Source: Sphingobacterium spiritivorum ATCC 33861
Lineage (GTDB): Bacteria > Bacteroidota > Bacteroidia > Sphingobacteriales > Sphingobacteriaceae
DNA: 64,000 bases
Reading direction: 5' to 3'
Assembly: GCF_000143765.1 (NCBI RefSeq)
Contig: NZ_GL379770.1
Span: 1,700,903-1,764,902 of the forward strand
Position 1 is the first letter of the stretch. Every line of letters begins with the position of its first letter. Below the pieces are notes generated by a model, which made no database searches, had not been told where the DNA came from, and saw nothing but the letters and a program-made list of their open reading frames with translations. Of the stretch, positions 43,015 through 51,745 are shown one piece after another. The position numbers and the translations under genes were made by a program.

Positions 43015-45024
43015 ATGAAAAAATCAAATTTTAAACCAATTATTTATGGATTGGGTGTACTATTGTGTTTTATCATTTTTAATAGTTGCAATAAGGAAAT
43101 TATTTTGCAGGAGAAGAGTGAAATTCTGCTTAATGGCAGACAAAATCTGGCATCCGGGTTAACGCCTGCAGGAAGTTCTCAAACACATTTGCCTAACCCT
43201 GAAAGAGGATTCAGGTATGAGGAAATGGCTAAAATCCCTTCATTGGCCTTTCCCTGGGATACCAACCGTAAATTAAATAGCAATAACTGGCTTACCAGAC
43301 TGGAACAAAACTATAATGCAACAGACGGACATATAAAAGTGTCTCAGTTGTATCTCTATCTTACTGACTTTGCAGGTACTAATACATTATCACAAGCGGC
43401 CCTGGATACTGTATCTTCAGTATTAGGCAAGGTACGAAATAAAGGATATAAACTGGTGCTTCGGTTTGCATACACTTACGATGGTACAGGAGGTTATGTT
43501 TATCCGCCTATGTCACGTGTACTGTCTCATCTTGATCAATTAAAACCTGTTTTACAAAATAATATTGATGTAATACATGTCTTACAGGCGGGTACTATCG
43601 GATTATGGGGAGAATGGCATAATTATAACAATGCATATAATCAAACAGACAAAGACAATTTATTACGAAAAATACTCTCGATTTTACCTCAAGACAGAGA
43701 TACGCAAATTCGTATGCCATATTATAAAACTGCTTCTGCCCTTACCACCGCCGAAAAGTCCCGAATAGGATTTCATAATGACTTTTTTACCGACAATACA
43801 CATCCACATGCTTCCAGTGATGGATACTGGGCTTCAGGAAACTACAGCATGGTATCTGCAGAATCTATATCTACATTAGTAGATGGAGAAATGCCTTACG
43901 AAGGAACGGGTGAATGGAATGCAAATTATGTCAATCCTATACAGGCAATTAAGCAGTTTAAGGATCATCGTTATACTACTTTCAGTGTAACTCACAGTTA
44001 CCCTCAGGCTATTCTAAACTGGAAAAATACCCCCATTACAAAAGCACAGCTGGATGCTAATAACTTTCCTTACGATCCGGCCTATTTTAATGGTGGAGTA
44101 ACGCGTAGTGTATACGATTACGTAGCGGACCACCTTGGCTATCGCCTGTGGCTGGATTATGCTGCCTCGAATGTAATTGAAGAAACCAATCAAATCAAAT
44201 GTAATATTGCTATTCGTAATTATGGCTTTTCCGCTATCCATAATCCGCGCAAGGTATTTTTAGTGCTAATGAGAGCAGATGGAACTATTGTGGAATCTAA
44301 AGAATTAACTAATAAGCCGTCCGACTGGCACACAGGAGTGACACAAACACTTTCGGCAAATTTTGATAAACCACAGAATTTGGGAAGTTATGATATAGGA
44401 ATCTGGATGCCTGATTATCCAGCTTCTCCTACTTATCTGGATGCCCGTTATGCTATGCGATTTTGTAATCTTGAATGGAATCAGGTAAACGTAGCAGGCG
44501 GTGTTATGGGCATCAATAAGTTAGATGCCAGTTTAATAGGAAACGGACCGCTGGAATATTGTAGTGCTCCGGGTGATGCCGTTTCTCCTGCAGATCGTTA
44601 TATACAAAGCTTGTCTACCTCCGGCGCGGCGCAAAACATCAGTTATACTGCTAATGCGTTTCCTGCTGGTGGTTATGTAAGCTACAATACGCAGCGAATA
44701 GAAGCGCAAAGGGGAACCTCTTTTATCCTTAACTTTAATAACAGCCCCGCTACGAAATGGAACAGGATTATTGCGTGGGTGGACTGGAACAGGGATGGGG
44801 TATTTGATAATACTGCCGAGCGTATTTTTTATATTGGTAACAATGCGAGTGATAATAGCGCGACGGTGATAGCAGTAAGCAGAAGTATATCGGTGCCTGC
44901 TACTGCTAAAACAGGGGTTGTAGCTATGCGCATACGTTTTCATGATGCGTGGTTACCTACGATAGGTACTTGCGGATATCAGGATAATAGCAGCAGTTTT
45001 GACTTTTTTATTAAAGTTCTTTAG
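43015..45024 (+). CDS. Lipoprotein with DUF4874, DUF4832 and a GEVED domain
   Basis: A 669-residue lipoprotein (lipobox ending NSC, Cys at about residue 25). Residues 60-200 fit DUF4874 (NPERGFRYEEM, KGYKLVLRFAYTYDG, AGTIGLWGEWHNYNN), a beta/alpha-barrel of glycoside-hydrolase style with acidic residues in GEWH. DUF4832 follows to about residue 490, and a C-terminal GEVED domain (WVDWNRDGVFDN) ends the protein, usually a surface or calcium-linked module. A carbohydrate-related surface role is plausible. It is followed by a strong terminator, so it is a single-gene unit. Confidence 0.75.
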   Translation: MKKSNFKPIIYGLGVLLCFIIFNSCNKEIILQEKSEILLNGRQNLASGLTPAGSSQTHLPNPERGFRYEEMAKIPSLAFPWDTNRKLNSNNWLTRLEQNYNATDGHIKVSQLYLYLTDFAGTNTLSQAALDTVSSVLGKVRNKGYKLVLRFAYTYDGTGGYVYPPMSRVLSHLDQLKPVLQNNIDVIHVLQAGTIGLWGEWHNYNNAYNQTDKDNLLRKILSILPQDRDTQIRMPYYKTASALTTAEKSRIGFHNDFFTDNTHPHASSDGYWASGNYSMVSAESISTLVDGEMPYEGTGEWNANYVNPIQAIKQFKDHRYTTFSVTHSYPQAILNWKNTPITKAQLDANNFPYDPAYFNGGVTRSVYDYVADHLGYRLWLDYAASNVIEETNQIKCNIAIRNYGFSAIHNPRKVFLVLMRADGTIVESKELTNKPSDWHTGVTQTLSANFDKPQNLGSYDIGIWMPDYPASPTYLDARYAMRFCNLEWNQVNVAGGVMGINKLDASLIGNGPLEYCSAPGDAVSPADRYIQSLSTSGAAQNISYTANAFPAGGYVSYNTQRIEAQRGTSFILNFNNSPATKWNRIIAWVDWNRDGVFDNTAERIFYIGNNASDNSATVIAVSRSISVPATAKTGVVAMRIRFHDAWLPTIGTCGYQDNSSSFDFFIKVL

Positions 45025-45031
45025 AGTTAAG

Positions 45032-45062
45032 AAGCCGGTATATACGTTATACCGGCTTTTTT
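45032..45062 (+). terminator. Terminator after the GEVED lipoprotein
   Basis: A 12-base stem with one mismatch-free core (aagccggtata with tataccggctt) is followed by T8. Confidence 0.85.
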
Positions 45063-45120
45063 TTAAAAATTAGATTCAGAACTTAAAGAATAATTTATTT
45101 GTAGATCTGTTCAAGGAGAG

Positions 45121-46107
45121 CTATTCGGACCGTTTAAAATAGGTTTCTGTAAACACGTTTTCCTGTACTTTCTGGGAGTATGCTTTGACCCAGGGTTTAT
45201 AATAATAGGTCGCATAAAGGATATTATCTTTTAAAGTGAATCTCGCAAAAGGTTTTCCTATCTGAGGGACTTCTTGGAGACCGAAAGTCTCGGTTGTGCC
45301 ATTATCAAACTTGCAGTCTACATCTCTTTCCCAGATCATCTCAAATTCGGTATCGCTGATCTTACGTACGGGGTAGAAATAAACGCATTGGCCGTGGTAT
45401 TCAAATGCCAGCGAACTTTCTCCGATATTCAGTGCTACTTCCCCATTCTGCCACTTATATCCATAGAATTTTTGTTTTTCTGTTGGAGGATTGGACTTGT
45501 TGAAAAAATCAATATGGACTATTTTCCAGCGATCTCCTTCCCTTTCCATATCTATTCTGCACAAAGGTTCACCCTCACCGCCGTAATTCAGGTAAATGTC
45601 CATTGACCCTTTGTTATCGGATAGCTGTTTTACATTATGAATCGTATATTCATCCGGTGGTTCCTGACTTTTGATCCAGTACATATAATAGAGATCTCCA
45701 CAATACGTATCATATTTATACGCATCCGCATTTTCATAATCCTCAAAATTGACCGTTTCTAAAAATAAATTGCATCCGCTTAACCTTTTCTTTTCTTCCC
45801 GGATAAATTTTTCCGAAATAGTTCCAAGGTCCCTCAGCTTTTTAAAATAAGAGGCGGTATCCAAAGAAGATTTTCCTTTTCTATTCTTAACAACATCTAT
45901 ATACTGAAAATTATTATTGAAGTACCAGTCGTAGAAGGAGCTTCCACTTTTCTCTATTTCCTGTAGTTGATTGCCTTCGTTTACTTTAGCAAGACTACTG
46001 TCTGCAATCTCCGGTTGTCCGGACTGGTTTGGAAGACCTTTTTTATTGCCCTCCTTGCAGGCAGCCAGTATGCTGATGAATAAGGTAATTACAAATAGTT
46101 TCTTCAT
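45121..46107 (-). CDS. Lipoprotein, last gene of the DKNYY operon
   Basis: A 328-residue lipoprotein (lipobox AAC, Cys at residue 17). The mature part has FYDWYFNNNFQYIDVV near residue 60, a DUF3828-like entry by memory, and a beta-rich C-terminal half. It has no known family. Twelve bases separate it from the MORN_2-type gene upstream. Confidence 0.55.
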   Translation of the reverse strand: MKKLFVITLFISILAACKEGNKKGLPNQSGQPEIADSSLAKVNEGNQLQEIEKSGSSFYDWYFNNNFQYIDVVKNRKGKSSLDTASYFKKLRDLGTISEKFIREEKKRLSGCNLFLETVNFEDYENADAYKYDTYCGDLYYMYWIKSQEPPDEYTIHNVKQLSDNKGSMDIYLNYGGEGEPLCRIDMEREGDRWKIVHIDFFNKSNPPTEKQKFYGYKWQNGEVALNIGESSLAFEYHGQCVYFYPVRKISDTEFEMIWERDVDCKFDNGTTETFGLQEVPQIGKPFARFTLKDNILYATYYYKPWVKAYSQKVQENVFTETYFKRSE

Positions 46108-46119
46108 TATAAGATAGAT

Positions 46120-47019
46120 TTATTGTGCGGAAGGTCTTTTCTCTTCGTACAGGATTATTTCATTTGCGGGTAGATAACGTTCATTGCTGATCAGTTTTCC
46201 TGTTTTATTATAGGTTAGCAATCGTTGAATGCCGTTGACCGTTTTGATCACTTCTTTCTTTTGAAATAAAGCATTTTTATAGTATTCTTTTACTTCGTTC
46301 CTTTCGCTGTTTTGATAGCTACGTGTATAGAGCTTGCCTTCCACATAATCATCACTATACCTCACATTATTTTTTCTATATTGTTTATTGGTCAGTCTGC
46401 CGTCTTCATCATAGGCTTCATATCTGTCAACCGCTGATACCCTCTGCTTGTTACCATTCGGATAGAAATCAGTGTATGTCTCTGAGACTTCATCCGAAAT
46501 ATGCTGTATGTTGCCATTGCGGTGATAGGACTTACTTACTCCTCTGCCGTAATGTTTGTTTTTATCCAGCGATACCCATCCTTCTGTTCTTAAAATACTG
46601 TTTTCGTATTGTTTGAAAAACATATTCTTTTCCTTTCTGTAAGTGTCAACTGTTGGGATAGAGCCCGTAGATGAATTATAGGTCATAATCAAAGAATTGA
46701 CTATGGTATAATCATTTTTCACCTTGCCATCTGTCTCCGATACTGTTCCGCTTATAAGCCCATTTGTAAGGGTAATATCAGCTTTTTGATTTTTACTTTC
46801 CAGTCTGTATGAACCGTCTTTCAGTGCGACCGGTTTTTGTCCTGAAATACCGATAATACTGATTTCATCTATATAAGCCCGTTCTATATTTGCCGCCTTT
46901 ATTTTCAGCGTATCAATAGTCGTTTGCGCAAAAGCACTTTCTGTAATTATAGTTGTAAACATAAATCCTAAAAGGCTTATGTACTTTAGTAAATTGATAT
47001 TTATGACGCTGTATTTCAT
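46120..47019 (-). CDS. Exported MORN_2-like repeat protein
   Basis: A 299-residue protein with a signal peptide ending near AFAQ. The C-terminal half is a string of short repeats (YHRNGNIQHISDEVSE, FYPNGNKQRVSAVDR, YDEDGRLTNKQYR, YNKTGKLISNERYL), the YwqK/MORN_2 pattern of beta-hairpin units. The family is found with toxins and lipoproteins, but no function is fixed. It lies between two other operon members with gaps of 18 and 12 bases. Confidence 0.65.
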   Translation of the reverse strand: MKYSVININLLKYISLLGFMFTTIITESAFAQTTIDTLKIKAANIERAYIDEISIIGISGQKPVALKDGSYRLESKNQKADITLTNGLISGTVSETDGKVKNDYTIVNSLIMTYNSSTGSIPTVDTYRKEKNMFFKQYENSILRTEGWVSLDKNKHYGRGVSKSYHRNGNIQHISDEVSETYTDFYPNGNKQRVSAVDRYEAYDEDGRLTNKQYRKNNVRYSDDYVEGKLYTRSYQNSERNEVKEYYKNALFQKKEVIKTVNGIQRLLTYNKTGKLISNERYLPANEIILYEEKRPSAQ

Positions 47020-47037
47020 ATGTTTATGAAAAATTAT

Positions 47038-48909
47038 TTAATCGGTTTCTTTATCCGGAAAAATCTGTTCTTTCGTTCGTATTACAGCACATTCTTTCCC
47101 TTCTGCAGATGTGAGAAGATTCGCTACATTATCATAATTCCGGGCTTCCAGTTCACGTTCCAGTTGTTGTATATTTTTCACAATATACAAGGAAGAATGG
47201 ATGGGATGAATATTAGGCAGATCAATTACAGTAGCGTAATACTGATTACCTTGCCTGTATAAAATCAGGTGTTCGTCCTCTTTGTATATAACAAATCCTT
47301 TTTGTGGTATTTTGGATCGGTATATATAGGTTACCTCTCCTAAATGTCCATATTTACGGCTTCTGATATTCTGATAAGCGGTATAATAGATAACATGATC
47401 ATCTTTAAATACTCCATTCACAAAAGGCCGGAGTCCCTTTAATGCTTTAGCATGTCTGAAAGCCTGTTTATCAGAATCGAAATAGTAAAGCGATCTGAGA
47501 TCCGAAAAGAGAAGGTGTAATCTCCCTGATGCGCGTTTCTGAAGTAAGGCCATTTGCCGGAGATCTGCTGTTACAGATCCCCATAACCTGTCCTGTACTT
47601 CTACCGGAAACACGATTCCATTTACCACATGCTGCCGGCCATCCGTGCCATACGTGAGGGCATAGTCCAGTTTTTCCGCTGTAAAATTACGTCCGTCCAT
47701 CCCTTTTAAGAGATGTTCATGATAGTAGGCGTGTTTGCTGTCCTTTACATATTCTACTGTAGCAGGTAAAGATGAGATACTGTTTACATCTGCCTGAGGC
47801 AACACATATTCCTTGTAATATACTTTATTCTTGTCTTTAGCATAACTGAATATTGGTGTATTAATACGCTGATGCGACAGGCTTTCAAAACTTGCAGCAT
47901 CGGCATCCGGTATTTGTTTTGTCTTGTAAAAAACAGATTTGCGGTCCTTTACATAATTCTGTCCCACATATATTGCTGTTGTCTGATCAATACCGGGAAT
48001 ACTTTTATTGCCGGAATAGATATGTCGGGCATCGCTACCCATTGTACTGCCATATTCATTTTTGAATGTGAGTTGTTTAAAACTGTTCAGGTCTGCATCT
48101 TTTACTTTAAAATAACCATCTCCCATTCTTAAAAAATAAACCTCGTTATTATAGCTCAGATACGGACTGCCGTTTCCCGGAAGATATACACCATTTCGGG
48201 CCACCTCATTATCAGGATCGTCATCATTATTGCGGTTAATGAGATAATAAACAATGCCGGCCAATATCAGAAAGAAACCTAATAATACAAGGAGAGCCGT
48301 TCTGACCTTAACCGGTCGTGCGATTGTTTCAATATGCACTCCTTTTTGGTAAACAAAAAGTTGTTCAATATGCATATTTTTCACTTTACTTTCATTTTTA
48401 TATATTATGTAATGGTATTCATTTTCCATAATACTACTTAATCGGGAATAGAAGGTATCCAGATCTTTATTCATAATACCCATAAATACATTTCCTGTAT
48501 TGATATGAATGGTTTTTTCTGTTATTATACTCAATCTGTCCCAGCGCTTGTTTCTGATCACAGCCTTTATAATACGTATAGAATCCAGCGGTATATGGTA
48601 AAGTTGTTTTCTGCTTCTGATCTCCAGACTTTTGTTTACGACTGACAGGGTCACAACAGGTTTCATCAGGAAATTAAACAGCATTATAATAGCATAATAT
48701 ACCAGAGCAAACAGCAGTACAATCAATACTATACTCACCGGCCCTGTAATCATAAATCCGAATAACTGAAATAACATATCATACCCCTTGGCATAAAAGA
48801 AATAACCAAAGGGAAGCATTACCAGCAGCGAAAATATAGTGTATATGAGGATTCCCTTTTTGTCAAAGATATTGCCCTTTAATTTCACGGTTAGTTGCTC
48901 AATATTCAT
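47038..48909 (-). CDS. Membrane protein with PH-like segment and DKNYY domain
   Basis: A 623-residue protein. Two membrane helices at about residues 18-80, a PH-like segment with RSRKQLYHIPLDSIRIIKAV, a third helix at about 206-226 (LLVLLGFFLILAGIVYYLI), and a long outside part with DKNYY repeats (KDKNKVYYKEYVLPQAD, KDSKHAYYHEHLLKGMD). DKNYY domains are found in many bacteria without a known role. A second gene beside it (48919-49527) shares the helix plus PH-like layout. Confidence 0.7.
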   Translation of the reverse strand: MNIEQLTVKLKGNIFDKKGILIYTIFSLLVMLPFGYFFYAKGYDMLFQLFGFMITGPVSIVLIVLLFALVYYAIIMLFNFLMKPVVTLSVVNKSLEIRSRKQLYHIPLDSIRIIKAVIRNKRWDRLSIITEKTIHINTGNVFMGIMNKDLDTFYSRLSSIMENEYHYIIYKNESKVKNMHIEQLFVYQKGVHIETIARPVKVRTALLVLLGFFLILAGIVYYLINRNNDDDPDNEVARNGVYLPGNGSPYLSYNNEVYFLRMGDGYFKVKDADLNSFKQLTFKNEYGSTMGSDARHIYSGNKSIPGIDQTTAIYVGQNYVKDRKSVFYKTKQIPDADAASFESLSHQRINTPIFSYAKDKNKVYYKEYVLPQADVNSISSLPATVEYVKDSKHAYYHEHLLKGMDGRNFTAEKLDYALTYGTDGRQHVVNGIVFPVEVQDRLWGSVTADLRQMALLQKRASGRLHLLFSDLRSLYYFDSDKQAFRHAKALKGLRPFVNGVFKDDHVIYYTAYQNIRSRKYGHLGEVTYIYRSKIPQKGFVIYKEDEHLILYRQGNQYYATVIDLPNIHPIHSSLYIVKNIQQLERELEARNYDNVANLLTSAEGKECAVIRTKEQIFPDKETD

Positions 48910-48918
48910 TCTGTACGC

Positions 48919-49527
48919 TTATATAATATTCATATTGTTGACCACAGGTATTCCGGGCTGTTTATTCATTAATGTATGCATTGCAAATTGTGCCTGTGCA
49001 TACTGATAGAAAGTCACGCTGTGTTTTTTATTTTCAAAAGTTCTGATATTCATACTATAGGTAGTCGGTGCTTTATACGGTCTGGACCGTGAAAATGATA
49101 CATCCATAATATCTGTATAAGGAATATTTTTTTGGGATAACAGTGTGGGAATAATAATATGGCGTGTCTGGAAAATATAAGGAGCAATTCCTGCCCAAAA
49201 CCGTCCGATAACCTGTACATACTGGTGGTACAGCAGCAGGCTATCCGAATCCAATTGTCTTAGTATAGTGATAAAAGTTGCAGTCCTTCTGTAAGTGAAA
49301 AACAGAAGTAGGCCAAAGGGTACCGCCAGTACAGCCTGCAGATAAAGGATAGTGGGCAATATGTAACTCAGAAAGTTGATATGATAGAGCTTTCTTTCTG
49401 TGTAAACGACATGAAAATTATAGCAAAAAAAGAATATAATCGAAAAATTAACCAGTAATAATAAGGTCATTACTACCCGTCGCAATCTGATAATATTATT
49501 TATTTCCTTTTCTCTGAATTCGTTCAT
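48919..49527 (-). CDS. Membrane protein with PH-like domain, first of the operon
   Basis: A 202-residue protein. Start MNEFREKEINNIIRLRRVV at 49527 is chosen since the longer frame runs through the LysR gene. There are two membrane helices (about 15-40 and 48-72) and then a soluble beta-rich domain with a basic patch (DVSFSRSRPYKAPTTYSMN). The layout matches the N-terminal part of the next gene's protein. It leads a four-gene minus-strand operon with gaps of 9, 18 and 12 bases. Confidence 0.65.
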   Translation of the reverse strand: MNEFREKEINNIIRLRRVVMTLLLLVNFSIIFFFCYNFHVVYTERKLYHINFLSYILPTILYLQAVLAVPFGLLLFFTYRRTATFITILRQLDSDSLLLYHQYVQVIGRFWAGIAPYIFQTRHIIIPTLLSQKNIPYTDIMDVSFSRSRPYKAPTTYSMNIRTFENKKHSVTFYQYAQAQFAMHTLMNKQPGIPVVNNMNII

Positions 49528-49551
49528 TCCTATAATGTCCCGATAAAAGTG

Positions 49552-49584
49552 TTGACAACATAAATATAACTGTGTTGTTGTCAA
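49552..49584. repeat. Nine-base inverted repeat after the LysR gene
   Basis: ttgacaaca (49552-49560) and tgttgtcaa (49576-49584) are perfect complements 15 bases apart, between the LysR stop and the membrane-protein start. It may be a weak LysR terminator or an operator of the four-gene operon. Confidence 0.4.
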
Positions 49585-49693
49585 AAACTGAGCCCGGAAT
49601 AATATTCGTTGAACCTGATGAGATATTAGCGATATTCTATCTGTTATTTGATTTAAGAAAAAAGGCAGAATATCGCTGCGTCCGGGATAGTCT

Positions 49694-50614
49694 TCAGGCG
49701 ACTTCCTGCTGCACAGGTCTTCCCATAACCTTTCTGAAAAGATCTTTGATATGATCAATCTCCTGTTGATGTGAATTCTGCTTACGGGTGCCAAAGTAAA
49801 GAGTATTTTTCAAAGGCTTCACTCCTTCCCAGATCAACTGTATCTGTCCGTTCTCTATTTCCTGACGGCAAAGAAAGTCCGGAATTACGGCAAGTCCCTT
49901 TCCTCCGCTCAGACAGCGCACTATGGAATTGAGATTCGGCACTATATAATTAGGTCTGAAGTTAGGTTGTTGGTCAAAATTAAGTTTCCAGAACCGTAAT
50001 AAATGCTCCATATCGCCTGTCGTACCATACCACTTTTGCGCTCTCAGCCAGCTCTCTGTCTGATGGATATCTTCTGTCTTTCGGATGGCATCAAAAGTGG
50101 CTTTATCAACTTCGCTTCCACCTACGAGCACAATCTGTTCGCAGGAAAAAGGTTCCAATTCCAATTGGGATGAATTTCCCTTTTGTGGTGTGATGATCAG
50201 ATCTACTATACCTTTGTCCAGCTGATCGAGCATTTCCGGGTATTCGCCAAAGCAAATGATAAGATTGAACGGTAAGGAGGAAACATACTGTTCCAGTGTA
50301 ATCTGAAAAGTTTCAAAGCACATCCCTACGCTGATAGTCGGCGTGTGTTTTTCTGTACTTTTCTGAAAATTTTTCTCTACTTCCTCCAGTTTTGTCAAGG
50401 CATCAACCACCGCATTATACAATACTTTTCCTCGTTCCGTAGGCATCATTTTCCGGCCGGTACGGTCAAATAGCTTATATCCTACATAAGATTCCAGCGA
50501 ACTCAGATGGAGACTTACGCCCGGCTGAGAGATAAAAAGTGCCTCTGCAGCACCAGTAAGTGTTCCTGTTTTATAAATCGCCTTAAATGTGCGGTACCAT
50601 TCCAGATTAACCAT
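49694..50614 (-). CDS. LysR-family transcriptional regulator
   Basis: A 306-residue LTTR. The HTH is at the start (VNLEWYRTFKAIYKTGTLTG, then FISQPGVSLHLSSLESYVG) and the C-terminal part is an effector-binding domain (PTISVGMCFETFQITLEQYV). Start at 50614 is preferred, giving the normal LTTR entry. It is divergent from mdaB and is the likely controller of it; the effector may be a quinone or a similar oxidant. Confidence 0.9.
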   Translation of the reverse strand: MVNLEWYRTFKAIYKTGTLTGAAEALFISQPGVSLHLSSLESYVGYKLFDRTGRKMMPTERGKVLYNAVVDALTKLEEVEKNFQKSTEKHTPTISVGMCFETFQITLEQYVSSLPFNLIICFGEYPEMLDQLDKGIVDLIITPQKGNSSQLELEPFSCEQIVLVGGSEVDKATFDAIRKTEDIHQTESWLRAQKWYGTTGDMEHLLRFWKLNFDQQPNFRPNYIVPNLNSIVRCLSGGKGLAVIPDFLCRQEIENGQIQLIWEGVKPLKNTLYFGTRKQNSHQQEIDHIKDLFRKVMGRPVQQEVA

Positions 50615-50621
50615 ACTTGAA

Positions 50622-50639
50622 GTATTATAATTATGATAC
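50622..50639. promoter_or_regulatory. Candidate LysR operator
   Basis: gtattataattatgatac is a palindrome of nine-base arms with one mismatch, directly beside the LysR start in the divergent LysR-mdaB spacer. It fits the T-N11-A LTTR pattern. Confidence 0.5.
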
Positions 50640-50682
50640 AAATATATAAATTATCTTATTTTTATGATAGCATCCGTCGGCG

Positions 50683-50690
50683 TATTTTTG
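50683..50690 (+). promoter_or_regulatory. -7 box of mdaB
   Basis: TATTTTTG, a full match to TAnnTTTG, lies 21 bases before the mdaB start. Confidence 0.55.
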
Positions 50691-50711
50691 TAGCATATTA
50701 AAATAATACAT

Positions 50712-51326
50712 ATGAAAAAGATACTTATCATTAATGGAGGACAGCATTTCGGACATTCCGGAGGGCGTTTCAATACTACTATAGCGGCTACTACATTTGA
50801 TTTCTTCAATGAAATGGAGGATGTGGAAGTTCAGCTGACCACTATAGATCATGGATATGACGCGGAGGAAGAAGTCCGTAAATTTGTGTGGGCCGATTAC
50901 ATCATCTACCATACTCCTATCTGGTGGTTTCAATTACCACACAAATTCAAGCAGTATATAGATGAAGTATTTACGGTGGGGCATAACAAAGGAATATACC
51001 ATAGTGATGGACGTTCGTCCGATAATCCGGAAATCAATTATGGTACCGGAGGTGAGCTGGCAGGACGTAAATACATGCTGACAACCAGCTGGAATGCTCC
51101 GGCTACAGCCTTCACATTGCCAGGCGAATTCTTCCAGCAACACAGTGTAGATGAGGGAGCACTGTTTGGTTTTCATCGTATGAATGCTTTTGTATCCCTT
51201 GAAAAAATGGAAAGCTTCCATTTTCATGATGTAGAAAAAAATGCTCAGGTTGAGCGGGATATGGAACAATATCGCTTACATTTGAAAAACGTATTTGCAG
51301 AGGAATTCAACTCTGTCACATGTTAA
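50712..51326 (+). CDS. mdaB: NAD(P)H-dependent quinone reductase MdaB-like
   Basis: A 204-residue flavodoxin-fold protein starting MKKILIINGGQHFGHSGGRF, with WADYIIYHTPIWWFQLPHKF at about 60-80 and TTSWNAPATAF near residue 122. E. coli MdaB reduces quinones with two electrons and carries FAD. The gene downstream is the ygiN-type partner, as in E. coli. Likely product: NADPH-linked quinone reductase. Confidence 0.85.
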   Translation: MKKILIINGGQHFGHSGGRFNTTIAATTFDFFNEMEDVEVQLTTIDHGYDAEEEVRKFVWADYIIYHTPIWWFQLPHKFKQYIDEVFTVGHNKGIYHSDGRSSDNPEINYGTGGELAGRKYMLTTSWNAPATAFTLPGEFFQQHSVDEGALFGFHRMNAFVSLEKMESFHFHDVEKNAQVERDMEQYRLHLKNVFAEEFNSVTC

Positions 51327-51344
51327 ATAAATAATATAAAAGCT

Positions 51345-51635
51345 ATGAATATATACTTAACAGCCGTCATCAAAGCTAAAAGTGAATATAGAGACGAAGT
51401 ATTGGAAATACTGAAGAATATGGTCAGCAGGACACTGCAGGAGCCTGCCTGTCAAAAATATGATCTGCATGAAGATCTGGAAGATCCAAACTGGTTTGTG
51501 TTCTATGAAATATGGCAGGATCAGCAGGGATTAGATGTCCATAATCAGCAATCCTATATCCGAGACTTTGTAGCGGTTGTACCAGAAAAACTTCAGGAAG
51601 CTCCTTTGATTATCAGGATGAAAAAACTGGATTAA
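51345..51635 (+). CDS. Putative quinol monooxygenase, YgiN-like
   Basis: A 96-residue ABM-fold protein starting MNIYLTAVIKAKSEYRDEVL with FVFYEIWQDQQGLDVHNQQ, the usual ABM pattern. In E. coli YgiN is paired with MdaB in a quinone redox cycle. The gene lies 18 bases after mdaB, so it belongs to the same transcript. Confidence 0.75.
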   Translation: MNIYLTAVIKAKSEYRDEVLEILKNMVSRTLQEPACQKYDLHEDLEDPNWFVFYEIWQDQQGLDVHNQQSYIRDFVAVVPEKLQEAPLIIRMKKLD

Positions 51636-51688
51636 TAAATAGCAGCTTATAGTTTTATACCACTAAGATAAAAATCAGAAACTAAAAA

Positions 51689-51718
51689 GGTATCCTGTCC
51701 CAATCCGGATAGGATACC
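51689..51718 (-). terminator. Terminator between YgiN-like and EamA genes
   Basis: A 12-base stem with one G:T pair (51689-51700 with 51707-51718) has A-rich sequence on its left, a T run on the minus strand. It ends the EamA transcript and probably that of ygiN from the other side. Confidence 0.7.
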
Positions 51719-51745
51719 GTCTTTGATATGAAATCTTAGGACAGA

